Below are positions 23,399 to 32,106 of a stretch of DNA of 40,358 bases, one piece after another (within the stretch, counting starts at the first letter, position 1; each line of letters opens with the position of its first letter). The notes beneath the pieces were generated by a model. It saw only the letters and a program-made list of their open reading frames with translations, had not been told where the DNA came from and did no database searches. Origin of the DNA: an uncultured Clostridia bacterium (GTDB taxonomy: Bacteria; Bacillota; Clostridia; TANB77; CAG-508). The DNA is taken from contig CAPZDM010000009.1 of NCBI GenBank assembly GCA_948745425.1, positions 1 to 40,358 on the forward strand. The letters are read 5' to 3'. A program made the translations under genes and the position numbers.

Positions 23399-23424
23399 TG
23401 ATAAATTTGCTTAACAAATTTATC
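23399..23424 (-). terminator. Hairpin after guaB
   Basis: Perfect arms GATAAATTTG / CAAATTTATC around CTTAA, downstream of guaB. Just beyond it, 23357-23395 repeats the last 35 bases of guaB in diverged form. Confidence 0.65.
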
Positions 23425-23428
23425 ATGC

Positions 23429-24943
23429 TTAATTTTTATACGATTTATCAATCTCCTTCAAAATTACGTCATGTGCGCCACCTTCGGTGATGCTTACTTC
23501 TGATACTAGTGTTAGTCTTGCTTTTTCGTGTAGTTCTGGGATTGATATTGCTCCACAGTTGCACATGGTTGATTTTACTTTTGATATGGTTACATCTAAA
23601 GTATCTTTTAATGGTCCTGCATATGAAATATATGAGTCAACTCCTTCTTCAAATGCAAGTTTATCTTTAGCTTTTCCTCCCATATCATATCTTTGCCAGT
23701 TTCTTGCTCTGTTTGAACCTTCTCCCCAATATTCTTTTACATAGTTATTTCCTATTTTTAATACTCTTGTAGGACTTTCATCAAACCTTGCAAAATATCT
23801 TCCCATCATTACAAAATCTGCTCCAAGTGCTAATGCAATTGTTATATGATGGTCATGAACAATTCCTCCATCTGCGCAAACTGGTATATATATTCCAGTT
23901 TCTTCATAATATTTATCTCTTTCTCTTACAACATCAATCAATGCACTTGCTTGTCCACGTCCTATGCCTTTAGTTTCTCTAGTAATACATATAGAGCCTC
24001 CACCTACACCAACTTTTATGAAGTCTGCTCCTGCTTCTGCCAAATATCTAAAACCTTCAGCATCTACTACATTTCCAGCACCAATTTTTACATCATCGCC
24101 ATATTTTTCTCTTACAAATTCAATAGTATTTTTTTGCCATACTGAATATCCATCAGAAGAATCCATACATAATATATCTACTCCTGCATCTACTAAAGCT
24201 GGTATCCTTTCAGCATAGTCCCTGGTATTTATTCCAGCACCTACTATATAACGTTTATTCTCATCTAATAAAGAATTTGGATTATTCTTTCTTTCTTCAT
24301 AATCTTTTCTAAAAACCAAATATTTTAAATGATCATCTTCGGTTAAAATTGGTAAACAATTTATCTTATTTTCCCAAATAATATTATTTGCTTCTGATAA
24401 AGTAATTCCTTTTTTTGCACTAATAACTTTTTCTCTTGGTGTCATAAAGTTATCTATTGGGGCATTTCTATCATCTTTAGATGGTCTATAATCTTTATTA
24501 GTTACAATTCCTAAGAATTTTCCAGATGAGGTTCCATCATCTGTAACAATTACAGTTGAATGTCCTGTTTCAGCTACAATATCCATAACTTCTCCTAATG
24601 TTGTTCCACTTTTTACATTAGAATCACTTATTACAAATCCTGCTTTATGTTTTTTTACTCTATAAACCATTGCTGCTTGCTCCTCAATTGACTGAGCACC
24701 ATAAATGAAGGACATTCCCCCTTCTCTTGCTAGAGCTACTCCCATTTTTTCTCCTGATACTGATTGCATAATAGCTGATACCATTGGAATATTTGCTGAA
24801 TATTTTGGTTCTTCTCCTTTTCTAAATTTAACAAGAGGCGTTTTTAGTGACACATTATCTGGGACACATTTCTCTGTTGTTAAGTTTGGTAATAATAAGA
24901 ATTCATTAAATGTTCTTGAAATATCTTCTAATACTTTTGACAT
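23429..24943 (-). CDS. guaB: IMP dehydrogenase
   Basis: Oxidises IMP to XMP with NAD, the committed step to guanine nucleotides. Two CBS domains interrupt the barrel (about residues 95-220). The catalytic loop is G-G-G-S-I-C-I-T-R, with the active-site Cys, and C-A-D-G-G-I phosphate-binding and G-A-D-F-V-M-M-G follow. A flap region with Y-D-M-G-G-K-A-K-D and a C-terminal S-Y-A-G-P-L-K-D-T complete it. At 504 residues it is slightly longer than the common 485-490. AAGGAAGG precedes ATG 24943. It is last in a pta-ackA-guaB run. Confidence 0.95.
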   Translation of the reverse strand: MSKVLEDISRTFNEFLLLPNLTTEKCVPDNVSLKTPLVKFRKGEEPKYSANIPMVSAIMQSVSGEKMGVALAREGGMSFIYGAQSIEEQAAMVYRVKKHKAGFVISDSNVKSGTTLGEVMDIVAETGHSTVIVTDDGTSSGKFLGIVTNKDYRPSKDDRNAPIDNFMTPREKVISAKKGITLSEANNIIWENKINCLPILTEDDHLKYLVFRKDYEERKNNPNSLLDENKRYIVGAGINTRDYAERIPALVDAGVDILCMDSSDGYSVWQKNTIEFVREKYGDDVKIGAGNVVDAEGFRYLAEAGADFIKVGVGGGSICITRETKGIGRGQASALIDVVRERDKYYEETGIYIPVCADGGIVHDHHITIALALGADFVMMGRYFARFDESPTRVLKIGNNYVKEYWGEGSNRARNWQRYDMGGKAKDKLAFEEGVDSYISYAGPLKDTLDVTISKVKSTMCNCGAISIPELHEKARLTLVSEVSITEGGAHDVILKEIDKSYKN

Positions 24944-24989
24944 TTTTTACCCTTCCTTTCTTAATTATATACTATATAATTAAATAAGA

Positions 24990-25090
24990 ATTGTTATTTG
25001 GCTAGGCGTTCAAGAAAGAAATACCGGAAACGTACGTGTGTACGTTGAGGATTTTCTTTCGATGAACAACAACGCCAAATGGCAATTATT
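24990..25090 (-). repeat. Structured repeat element 1 (after ackA)
   Basis: About 95 bases with outer arms ATTTGGC / GCCAAAT, an inner stem pairing GAAAGAAAT with ATTTTCTTTC, and an apical CGTAC-GTGT-GTACG hairpin. It shares its ends and apex with element 2 (26345-26447) while the middle stem differs in sequence but still pairs. Lies between ackA stop and guaB start. Confidence 0.65.
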
Positions 25091-26282
25091 ATTTAATTAA
25101 ACGTTCTGTTTCTTTAGCAATAACCAACTCCTCATTAGTCGGAATTACATATACTTTTACTTTTGAATCAGCTGTTGAAATCAATTTTTCTTCTCCACGC
25201 ATATCATTAGCATTTACATCAATATTAAGTCCCATAAAAGCTAATTGTTCGCAAATAGATTTTCTAATATTTATTTGATTTTCTCCGACTCCACCAGTAA
25301 ATATAATATAATCAATTCCTCCCATAGCAACTGCATATTTTGCAACATAACTTGCTATTGAATAAGTAAATTGTTTTATTGCAATTTGTGCTCTTTCATT
25401 ATTTTCATCATAAGATGCAAGTTCTATTTCTCTAAAGTCAGGAACCATTCCTGATACCGCTGTTAAACCAGATTTTTTATTTAACATATTATCAGCTTCT
25501 TCTGGTGTCATATTTTCTTTTTTCATTATAAAAGTTATAGCACATGGGTCTACATCTCCTGAGCGTGTAACCATTGGTAAACCAGCAACTGGAGTTAATC
25601 CCATTGATGTATCTATTGATTTTCCTCCTTTAATAGCACATATACTAGAACCTTGACCTAAATGACATGTTACAATTTTTAAATCTTTAATATCTTTATT
25701 TAAAATTTCACCAAGCCTTTTAGAAACATACATGTGTGATGTACCATGGAATCCGTATTTACGTACTCCATATTTTTCATAATATTCATAAGGAATTGAG
25801 TATAAATACTTATCTTTAGAAATTGTTTGATGAAATGCAGTATCAAATACTCCTGCCATTGGTTTACCTGGCATAACCTTTTTACAAGCTTCAATTCCCA
25901 TAATTCCTGCTGGATTATGAAGTGGTGCTAAATCAGTACATTCTTTTAATACATCTATAACATGGTCATCTATTATAGTAGATTCACTAATTTTTTCTCC
26001 ACCATGAGCTAATCTATGACCTATGGCATTTATTTCGTCTAAACTTTCTACTACTTTATATTCTGGATTTACTAATTGTTTTAATGTAAAATCTATTGCT
26101 TCTGTATGATCCATAGCAGTATGTTCTATTGTTACTTTTTTTCCACATGCTTTGTGTGTTATAAATGCCTCTTTTTCTCCTATTCTTTCATATTTTCCTG
26201 AGGCTATTACCTCGTCTGTTTCCATATCAATTAATTGATATTTTAATGATGAACTTCCACAATTTAATACTAAGATTTTCAT
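25089..26282 (-). CDS. ackA: Acetate kinase
   Basis: Makes ATP and acetate from acetyl phosphate. It begins M-K-I-L-V-L-N-C-G-S-S-S-L-K-Y, the first ASKHA signature, and has Y-G-F-H-G-T-S-H, G-Q-G-S-S-I-C, D-T-S-M-G-L-T-P, P-M-V-T-R-S-G-D-V-D-P and F-T-G-G-V-G-E-N. At 397 residues it is full length. GAAAGGAAAG precedes ATG 26282. It follows pta with a 165-base gap holding a structured repeat. Three Gly or Ala codons give out-of-frame CGG without break (for example GTC-GGA near 25285). Confidence 0.97.
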   Translation of the reverse strand: MKILVLNCGSSSLKYQLIDMETDEVIASGKYERIGEKEAFITHKACGKKVTIEHTAMDHTEAIDFTLKQLVNPEYKVVESLDEINAIGHRLAHGGEKISESTIIDDHVIDVLKECTDLAPLHNPAGIMGIEACKKVMPGKPMAGVFDTAFHQTISKDKYLYSIPYEYYEKYGVRKYGFHGTSHMYVSKRLGEILNKDIKDLKIVTCHLGQGSSICAIKGGKSIDTSMGLTPVAGLPMVTRSGDVDPCAITFIMKKENMTPEEADNMLNKKSGLTAVSGMVPDFREIELASYDENNERAQIAIKQFTYSIASYVAKYAVAMGGIDYIIFTGGVGENQINIRKSICEQLAFMGLNIDVNANDMRGEEKLISTADSKVKVYVIPTNEELVIAKETERLIK

Positions 26283-26344
26283 TTTGTTCTTTCCTTTCTT
26301 TTATATATTTCCTTATGTTGATATTAAAATTATATAAAATCGCA

Positions 26345-26447
26345 AAAGAATTATTATTTGGCTAGGCACGTGAAGGAGATATTCCATGAGGCGTACTAGT
26401 GTACGTTGAATGGAAATCGACTGAACAGTAACAACGCCAAATGATGA
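26345..26447 (-). repeat. Structured repeat element 2 (after pta)
   Basis: Shares TTATTTGGCTAGGC at one end, AACAACGCCAAATG at the other and GTGTACGTTGA in the apex with element 1. Its middle stem is GATATTCCAT / ATGGAAATC. Lies between the pta stop and the ackA start in the same transcript. Confidence 0.65.
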
Positions 26448-27452
26448 TTATTTTGTGATTTTTTGTGCTTGAATACAAGTTATTGCAATAACTCCCAAAA
26501 TATCTTTTGCTGAACATCCTCTAGATAGGTCATTAACTGGCTTAGCAATTCCTTGGCATAGTGGTCCATATGCTTCTGCTTTAGCTAATCGTTGTACTAA
26601 TTTATATCCTATATTTCCAGCATTTAAATCTGGGAATATTAATACATTTGCATTTCCTGCTACTTTACTTTCTGGTGCTTTAGATTTTGCTACCTCTGGA
26701 ATTATAGCAGAATCTAATTGTAATTCTCCATCTACTAATAAGTCTGGAGCTTTCTCTTTAACAAATTTTGTTGCTTCTACAACCTTTTCTGTTAATTCAG
26801 AATGAGCACTTCCCATTGTTGAATATGAAAGCATTGCAACTTTTGCAGTTTTTCCTGTTAATTGTTCAAAACTTTTTGCTGAAGATATTGCTATTTCTGA
26901 AAGTTTATCTGAATCAGGATTTTCATTTAATCCACTATCTCCAAATATAAAAGTTCCATTTTCTCCATATTCGCAATTAGGGACAACCATAAGAAAAAAG
27001 GCAGAAACTAATTTTGTACCTGATGCTGTTTTTAAAATTTGTAATGCTGGTCTTAGAGTATCTGAAGATGAATGAATTGCGCCTGAAACAAGTCCATCAG
27101 CATCTTCCATCTTAACCATCATCATTCCAAAATAAACAGAATCAAGTAAAAGTTCTTTTGCCTTTTCTAAAGTCAAGCCTTTTTCTTTTCTTAATTCATA
27201 AAATTTTTCTACATATGTATCATATTTGTCTGAATTCTTTGGATTAATAATCTTTGCTTTTGATATGTCAAAATTATTATCTTTTGCTAGTTTATTAATT
27301 TCTTCTTCGTTTCCTATTAAAACAATATTTGCGAATCCTTCTTTTAGGACATTAGCAGTAGCTTCAATTGTTCTTAAATCACTTGCTTCTGGTAATACTA
27401 TTGTTTTTATATCTTTTTTTGCTCTATTTTTTATTTCATCAATAAAAGACAT
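26448..27452 (-). CDS. pta: Phosphate acetyltransferase
   Basis: Interconverts acetyl-CoA and acetyl phosphate, feeding ackA. A 334-residue single-domain Pta: T-I-V-L-P-E-A-S-D-L-R at the start, then D-A-D-G-L-V-S-G-A-I-H-S-S-S-D-T-L-R-P-A-L, F-F-L-M-V-V-P, and N-V-L-I-F-P-D-L-N-A-G-N-I-G-Y-K. ATG 27452 follows TTGGAGGAAG; an in-frame TTG at 27467 lies inside that site and is rejected. Confidence 0.96.
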   Translation of the reverse strand: MSFIDEIKNRAKKDIKTIVLPEASDLRTIEATANVLKEGFANIVLIGNEEEINKLAKDNNFDISKAKIINPKNSDKYDTYVEKFYELRKEKGLTLEKAKELLLDSVYFGMMMVKMEDADGLVSGAIHSSSDTLRPALQILKTASGTKLVSAFFLMVVPNCEYGENGTFIFGDSGLNENPDSDKLSEIAISSAKSFEQLTGKTAKVAMLSYSTMGSAHSELTEKVVEATKFVKEKAPDLLVDGELQLDSAIIPEVAKSKAPESKVAGNANVLIFPDLNAGNIGYKLVQRLAKAEAYGPLCQGIAKPVNDLSRGCSAKDILGVIAITCIQAQKITK

Positions 27453-27582
27453 TAAGACTTCCTCCAAATATAATAATTTATAATATAAATATTATATAGC
27501 AAAAAGAATAAAAAGACAAGTACTTTTCCCTTGAAAAAATAAAAATAAGTAATTATAATATTATATTGGAGGATATAATTAA

Positions 27583-28495
27583 ATGTATGATTTAGAATAT
27601 AAAATAATTGATAATAGATATTACAATATAAAACAAATTATAAGAGAAGAATTTAATATCTCAGATAAATTATTAAAGCGCTTAAAGGCTAATAATAAAG
27701 TATTTTTAAATAATCATACTATAAATCCTAATTATACTAATCTTAATGTTGGAGATATAGTTTCAGTAAATTTAAATTTTGAAGAGGAATATGATAATAT
27801 TATTCCTGTTAAGATGAATTTGGATATAGTTTTTGAAGATAAATATTTATTAATTATAAATAAATTGCCAAATACTCCTGTTCACCCTTCTTGTAACCAT
27901 TTTTCTGATAGTTTATCTAATGGAGTAAAATTCTATTTTGATTCTATTGGACTTAAACGTAAAATTAGAATTGTTAACAGATTAGATAAAGATACCTCTC
28001 GGTCTTGTGATTTTTGCTAAAAATGAATATATACAAGAGTGTTTAATTCGCCAAATGAAAAATAATGATTTCAAAAAAGAATACATTGCTATTTTAGATG
28101 GGATTTTATCAGAAAAATCTGGAACAATATCTGCACCTATTGCTAGAAAAGATAATAGTATAATTGAAAGATGTGTTGATTTTATAAATGGCGAAAAAGC
28201 AATTACACATTATGATGTTTTAAAAAATAGTAGTATGTCACAATATACCCCAAATAACGATTTATCATTTTCTATAGTACATTTTGTTCTTGAAACAGGA
28301 CGTACTCATCAAATACGTGTACATTCTGCATATATTAATCATCCTATTATTGGAGATACACTGTATGGTAATTCATCTGAATTAATAGATAGACAAGCTC
28401 TACATGCTTATAAAATTACATTTATTCATCCTATTACTAAAGAAAATATAATATTAGAAGCGAATTTACCTACAGATATGAGAGTATTCTTCTAA
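27583..28495 (+). CDS. RluD-family pseudouridine synthase, with a +1 shift at CGG
   Basis: An RNA pseudouridine synthase, 303 residues with the shift. N-terminal S4-like domain (I-S-D-K-L-L-K-R-L-K-A-N-N-K-V-F-L-N), then V-F-E-D-K-Y-L-L-I-I-N-K and the catalytic motif R-L-D-K-D-T-S. Zero frame reads TCT CGG TCT TGT GAT and stops after six codons. Skipping C at 28000 gives R-L-D-K-D-T-S-G-L-V-I-F-A-K-N, the invariant motif with the catalytic Asp, then G-R-T-H-Q-I-R-V-H and I-G-D-T-L-Y-G. ATG 27583 follows TGGAGGA. Its end overlaps the 3' end of dprA by 30 bases. Confidence 0.9.
28000..28002 (+). other. CGG +1 recoding site in the rluD-like gene
   Basis: Zero frame ACC TCT CGG TCT; extra C at 28000. 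Skipping it gives D-T-S-G-L-V, next to the catalytic aspartate of the pseudouridine synthase. Confidence 0.82.
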
Positions 28496-29120
28496 TATGT
28501 CTTCTACACATGTTACAATCTTAGCCCCCTCTCTTATCATTTCATTTGTACCTTGTGAAGAACTATTATTTATGTTCCCGTGGAACTGCAAAAATTTCTT
28601 TTCCTTGTTCTAATGCATAATCTACAGTTATTAAAGTTCCACTTTTCTTTCTTGCCTCTACTACAATTACTCCTTCACTCAATCCACTTATGATTCTATT
28701 TCTAAGTGGAAAATTACTTCCTATTGGTTTTGTGTCTGGTGAATATTCAGTTATAATTGTTCCACCTGTTCTTATTATTTCTTTAAGTAATTCTAAGTTC
28801 TCTTTAGGATATATATTATTAAATCCACTCCCAAGTACAGCTACTGTTTTTCCTCCTGCTACCATACACCCTATATGTGCAAAACCATCTATTCCTCTTG
28901 CCATTCCACTTATAATGTTTATACCTTGTTTAGCTAACTTAAAACTGATATCTTTTGCTACTTTTTTACCATATTCTGAATATTGCCTACAACCTATTAT
29001 AGCTAATCCAAAATTGTCTAATATTTTTTCATTTCCCAATACATATAATTGTTTTGGCGGATTATCAATATTTTTTAGTTTTTTTGGATAATTGTCATTC
29101 TCAATTTTTAATATTTTCAT
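28466..29120 (-). CDS. dprA: DNA processing protein DprA (short form), with a +1 shift at CGG
   Basis: DprA loads RecA on incoming single-stranded DNA during transformation. The Rossmann core is complete: A-I-I-G-C-R-Q-Y-S-E-Y-G, I-I-S-G-M-A-R-G-I-D-G-F-A-H, V-L-G-S-G, N-F-P-L-R-N-R-I-I-S-G-L, and E-I-F-A-V-P. Zero frame then reads CCA CGG GAA CAT AAA TAA. Skipping C at 28580 gives A-V-P-G-N-I-N-N-S-S-S-Q-G-T-N-E-M-I-R-E-G-A, exactly the family, and a stop at 28466 (217 residues). It lacks the usual N-terminal SAM-like and C-terminal winged-helix domains. ComF lies 6 kb away on the same strand. Confidence 0.9.
28578..28580 (-). other. CGG +1 recoding site in dprA
   Basis: Zero frame GTT CCA CGG GAA; extra C at 28580. 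Skipping it gives the invariant V-P-G-N-I and the rest of the domain. Confidence 0.82.
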
Positions 29121-29165
29121 TTTTATCTCCTTCTTATTCTTATAATCTATATGATTTACCTAAAA

Positions 29166-29199
29166 CGTCAAAAAGAGAGCATAAAATTAATATGCTCCC
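29166..29199 (-). terminator. Rho-independent terminator of folD
   Basis: GGGAGCATA ... TATGCTCTC followed by five T on the minus strand, between folD and dprA. Confidence 0.85.
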
Positions 29200-29245
29200 A
29201 TAATTCATAAATATATATTTTATCCCCCAATAAAATTTTAATTAA

Positions 29246-30121
29246 TCATTTTGATAAAATAGTGAAGTTTGTTTCGGAAATTTCTGATGCCTTTTTTGCA
29301 GCTTTTACTACATTCTGCATTAGCATTGCAATTGTCATTGGCCCTACTCCTCCTGGTACTGGTGTAATATATGATGCAATTTCTTTTACATTTTCAAAAT
29401 CTACATCTCCTACAATTCCAGTTTCTAATCTATTTATTCCAACATCTATTACAACTGCTCCTTCTTTTACCATATCTTTTGTTAAAAATCTAGGTTTTCC
29501 TAATGCTACTACTATTATATCAGCATTTTTTGTTATTTCAACCAAATTCTGTGTTTTTGAATGACATATGGTAACTGTTGCATCTCTATTTAACAAACAT
29601 AATGACATTGGCTTACCAACAATATTACTTCTACCTAATACTACTGCATTTTTTCCTTCTATATTTATATTATAGTTTTCAAACATCTTCATTATTCCTG
29701 CAGGGGTACAAGATACAAAGCCATCTTGATTTAAACACAATTTTCCAACATTTACAGGATTAAATCCATCAACATCCTTTTTAGGAGAAATTCTTTCAAA
29801 TGCTTTATCTATATTTAAATGCTTTGGCATTGGACTTTGTAATAAAATACCATGGATATCCTCTCTTTCATTAAGTTTATCAATTAATTCAAGTAATTGT
29901 TCCATAGTTGTATCAACATCTAATAAAAACTCCTCATAGTCAATACCTATTTCTAAACATGCTTTACTTTTATTTTTTATATAAATTTGAGAAGCTTTAT
30001 CCTCTCCGACAAGAATTACTGCTAAATTAGGTGTTATTCCTATATCTTTTAATTCTTGTACTTCAGATTTTAAGGCTTTTCTAACTTTTGCTGCAAGTAA
30101 TTTTCCATCTATAATCTCCAT
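29246..30121 (-). CDS. folD: Methylenetetrahydrofolate dehydrogenase/cyclohydrolase FolD
   Basis: Bifunctional one-carbon enzyme that interconverts methylene-, methenyl- and formyl-THF. It shows V-G-E-D-K-A-S-Q-I-Y-I-K-N-K with the catalytic Lys, G-I-L-L-Q-S-P-M-P, D-V-D-G-F, the NADP-binding V-V-L-G-R-S-N-I-V-G-K-P, and T-P-V-P-G-G-V-G-P-M-T. At 291 residues it is full length. AAGGAAGG precedes ATG 30121. GTC-GGA near 30005 gives an out-of-frame CGG with no break. Confidence 0.96.
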   Translation of the reverse strand: MEIIDGKLLAAKVRKALKSEVQELKDIGITPNLAVILVGEDKASQIYIKNKSKACLEIGIDYEEFLLDVDTTMEQLLELIDKLNEREDIHGILLQSPMPKHLNIDKAFERISPKKDVDGFNPVNVGKLCLNQDGFVSCTPAGIMKMFENYNINIEGKNAVVLGRSNIVGKPMSLCLLNRDATVTICHSKTQNLVEITKNADIIVVALGKPRFLTKDMVKEGAVVIDVGINRLETGIVGDVDFENVKEIASYITPVPGGVGPMTIAMLMQNVVKAAKKASEISETNFTILSK

Positions 30122-30139
30122 ATCTTAGTTCCTTCCTTT

Positions 30140-30844
30140 TTATGTTTCTCGTGCCCAAACTATAGTCCTTTTTCCGGTTTCATTAGAACATGTAGAAAGT
30201 GTTATTTCTTTTGCACCATTAGTATCACGAGTTGCATATGTCATATCAGAATCAGTGGTTTCATATATATTGTATACTTGATATTCTAATTTTGTACCAG
30301 ATATGTCTTTTATGTATATTTTTGCACCTGTTGTTAATTTTCCAATGTCTGAGAAAAATGTTCCATTTTTATAATTATGTCCCCACAATACAAGATTTCC
30401 TGGTTTATTCACTGCATTTGCTCTATTATCTTGAGGATATACTGCAACTATCGCTATTTTTAATGTTGCTGGAGTATTTTCTTCAAGTATAGGATGTTCA
30501 ATATTTATTGTTGGGATAGATATAGTTCCTATTACTCTATACCCCTGATAAGTAGTTTCTTTATTACCTTGTTGTTGATATATGGAGTTACTATCATCAG
30601 ATCCTAAATTATTTAATATATCTCCTAATGTTGAATTATCTCCTGAAGAATCATTATTTGCCCCATTATTATCATTATTAGAATTATTTGTATTTCTATC
30701 AAATTCAGCAACTAGTTCATCAGATTTTTTATTTGCTTTTTCACTAGTATATACTTTATATCCTAGAAAAGCTAGTATTATTATAACTACAATTATTGCA
30801 ATAACTAACATTATTGTTAATAAATTTCCATATTTATTTTCCAT
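30140..30844 (-). CDS. Sortase (paralogue 1)
   Basis: Membrane-anchored transpeptidase that attaches proteins to the cell wall. One N-terminal membrane helix (M-L-V-I-A-I-I-V-V-I-I-I-L-A-F-L-G), a low-complexity Asn/Asp/Ser linker (about residues 45-80), and the sortase barrel with catalytic His (L-W-G-H-N-Y), Cys (T-L-S-T-C) and Arg (K-R-T-I-V-W-A-R). ATG 30844 is chosen because AGGAGG precedes it; an in-frame ATG at 30868 does not have one. It is a close paralogue of the gene 100 bases upstream. No LPxTG substrate is visible in the window. Confidence 0.9.
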   Translation of the reverse strand: MENKYGNLLTIMLVIAIIVVIIILAFLGYKVYTSEKANKKSDELVAEFDRNTNNSNNDNNGANNDSSGDNSTLGDILNNLGSDDSNSIYQQQGNKETTYQGYRVIGTISIPTINIEHPILEENTPATLKIAIVAVYPQDNRANAVNKPGNLVLWGHNYKNGTFFSDIGKLTTGAKIYIKDISGTKLEYQVYNIYETTDSDMTYATRDTNGAKEITLSTCSNETGKRTIVWARET

Positions 30845-30945
30845 ACGTATTCCTCCTATCTTTTGCAATTAAACTGATATATATTATAACATATTTTTTC
30901 GACATTTTAATTTGATTTTATGTAAATATATTTTATAAGTGATTT

Positions 30946-31692
30946 TCATTCAGCTCTAGCCCATACAATAGTTCTAGTACTTGCATCATTTGTACAAGTG
31001 GTTAATGAAATTTCTGTGTAACCATCTGTCTTTCTAGTTGCATAATCAAAATCATTTGCACCTGCAGTATAGTTGTTATATACTTTATATTCTAACTTAA
31101 CATTATTCATATTTGTTATATATATAGAATCTCCATTTTTCAATGTATATAATTTAGAAAACATTCTTTTATTTCTATAATTGTGCCCTGCTATTACTAC
31201 ATTCCCTGGAGAATTTAATGCTTTATCAACATTTGATGGATAAATAGCTGCTGTTCCAACCCTAAGAGTTTCTGTATTATCAACATCAAATATAGGGTAT
31301 TGAATACCAAGTTTTGGTATTGAAATTATTCCTATTACCCTATAACCTTTATAATATGTTCCTATATTATATGAAGAACTAGTACCACCATTTGATGATG
31401 TAGTGGGCTTTTTAGTAGGAGAGTTAGTAGTATTACTATTACCTTCGCCTGATGGAATATTTTCATTATCTGGTTCTTGTTGAGGTTCTCCTTCTGAGGG
31501 ATTTTCTACTATGTCTTGGTCATAATTATCTTCAAATTGTGCTAGTAATTCTTCTGCTGATTGATCTGCTGTATAATTATCATATAAGCTATATATTGCA
31601 TATCCTACTAGTATAATTAAAAATACTGTTAATATTATTATTAATAATGTTAAAAATTTACTATATACTTTTAATTGATTATATTTTTTCAT
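30946..31692 (-). CDS. Sortase (paralogue 2)
   Basis: A 248-residue sortase: membrane helix near residues 13-34, an acidic then Ser/Thr/Gly-rich linker (about 45-105), and the barrel with His in V-I-A-G-H-N-Y-R-N, Cys in S-L-T-T-C and Arg in T-R-T-I-V-W-A-R. Barrel and C-terminus (T-I-V-W-A-R-A-E versus T-I-V-W-A-R-E-T) show it arose by duplication with paralogue 1. AGAAAGG precedes ATG 31692. The linkers are unrelated in sequence, so only spacing seems conserved. Confidence 0.9.
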   Translation of the reverse strand: MKKYNQLKVYSKFLTLLIIILTVFLIILVGYAIYSLYDNYTADQSAEELLAQFEDNYDQDIVENPSEGEPQQEPDNENIPSGEGNSNTTNSPTKKPTTSSNGGTSSSYNIGTYYKGYRVIGIISIPKLGIQYPIFDVDNTETLRVGTAAIYPSNVDKALNSPGNVVIAGHNYRNKRMFSKLYTLKNGDSIYITNMNNVKLEYKVYNNYTAGANDFDYATRKTDGYTEISLTTCTNDASTRTIVWARAE

Positions 31693-31722
31693 ATGATTTA
31701 CCTTTCTTGTGAATATTTTTCT

Positions 31723-32067
31723 TTAGATGATGTCTGCACCCATTTTTTCTCCTGCCAATATATGAAAATGTAAATGCTTTACTGTTTGCCCTGCATCTTC
31801 TCCACAGTTAGATATAACTCTAAATCCTGTTTTGTCTATGCCAGTATCTTTGGCAATCTTATTTATTGCTGTAAATATTTTTCCAACCAGTATCTCATCT
31901 CCATCTTTTAAGTCTACTATTGATTCAATATGCTTTTTGGGAATAACTAATATATGTATTGGCATTTGTGGTGTTATGTCTTTAAATGCTAATACATTTT
32001 CATTTTCATAAACTATATCTGATGGAATATCTCTATTTATTATTTTGCAAAATATGCAGTCATCCAT
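31723..32067 (-). CDS. HIT-family nucleotide hydrolase (HINT-like)
   Basis: A 114-residue purine nucleoside phosphoramidase-like protein. N-terminal D-D-C-I-F-C-K-I-I-N-R-D-I-P carries the zinc-type Cys pair, and the catalytic histidine triad is Q-T-V-K-H-L-H-F-H-I-L-A-G. It sits between alaS and a sortase on the same strand; hydrolysis of aminoacyl-adenylates by HINT proteins makes the alaS neighbour notable, though this is inference. AAGGAAGG precedes ATG 32067. Confidence 0.93.
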   Translation of the reverse strand: MDDCIFCKIINRDIPSDIVYENENVLAFKDITPQMPIHILVIPKKHIESIVDLKDGDEILVGKIFTAINKIAKDTGIDKTGFRVISNCGEDAGQTVKHLHFHILAGEKMGADII

Positions 32068-32106
32068 GTTATATATCCTTCCTTTATTTGTATTATATAA
32101 TATTTT

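Noticed and set aside
23429..27452. Frame lesions in guaB, ackA or pta
   Set aside because: All three are full length with complete motifs; their CGG trinucleotides lie out of frame or on the other strand.
3723..28580. Frame breaks as ordinary sequencing or assembly errors
   Set aside because: Errors would fall on both strands and in any codon phase, and would favour homopolymers. All eight are an extra C before GG in coding sense and codon phase, while out-of-frame CGG sites nearby are intact. Raw reads are still needed to be certain.
3723..28580. CGG reassigned as a triplet to another amino acid
   Set aside because: A reassigned triplet would keep the frame. Here the frame must move by one base after each CGG to recover the protein family.
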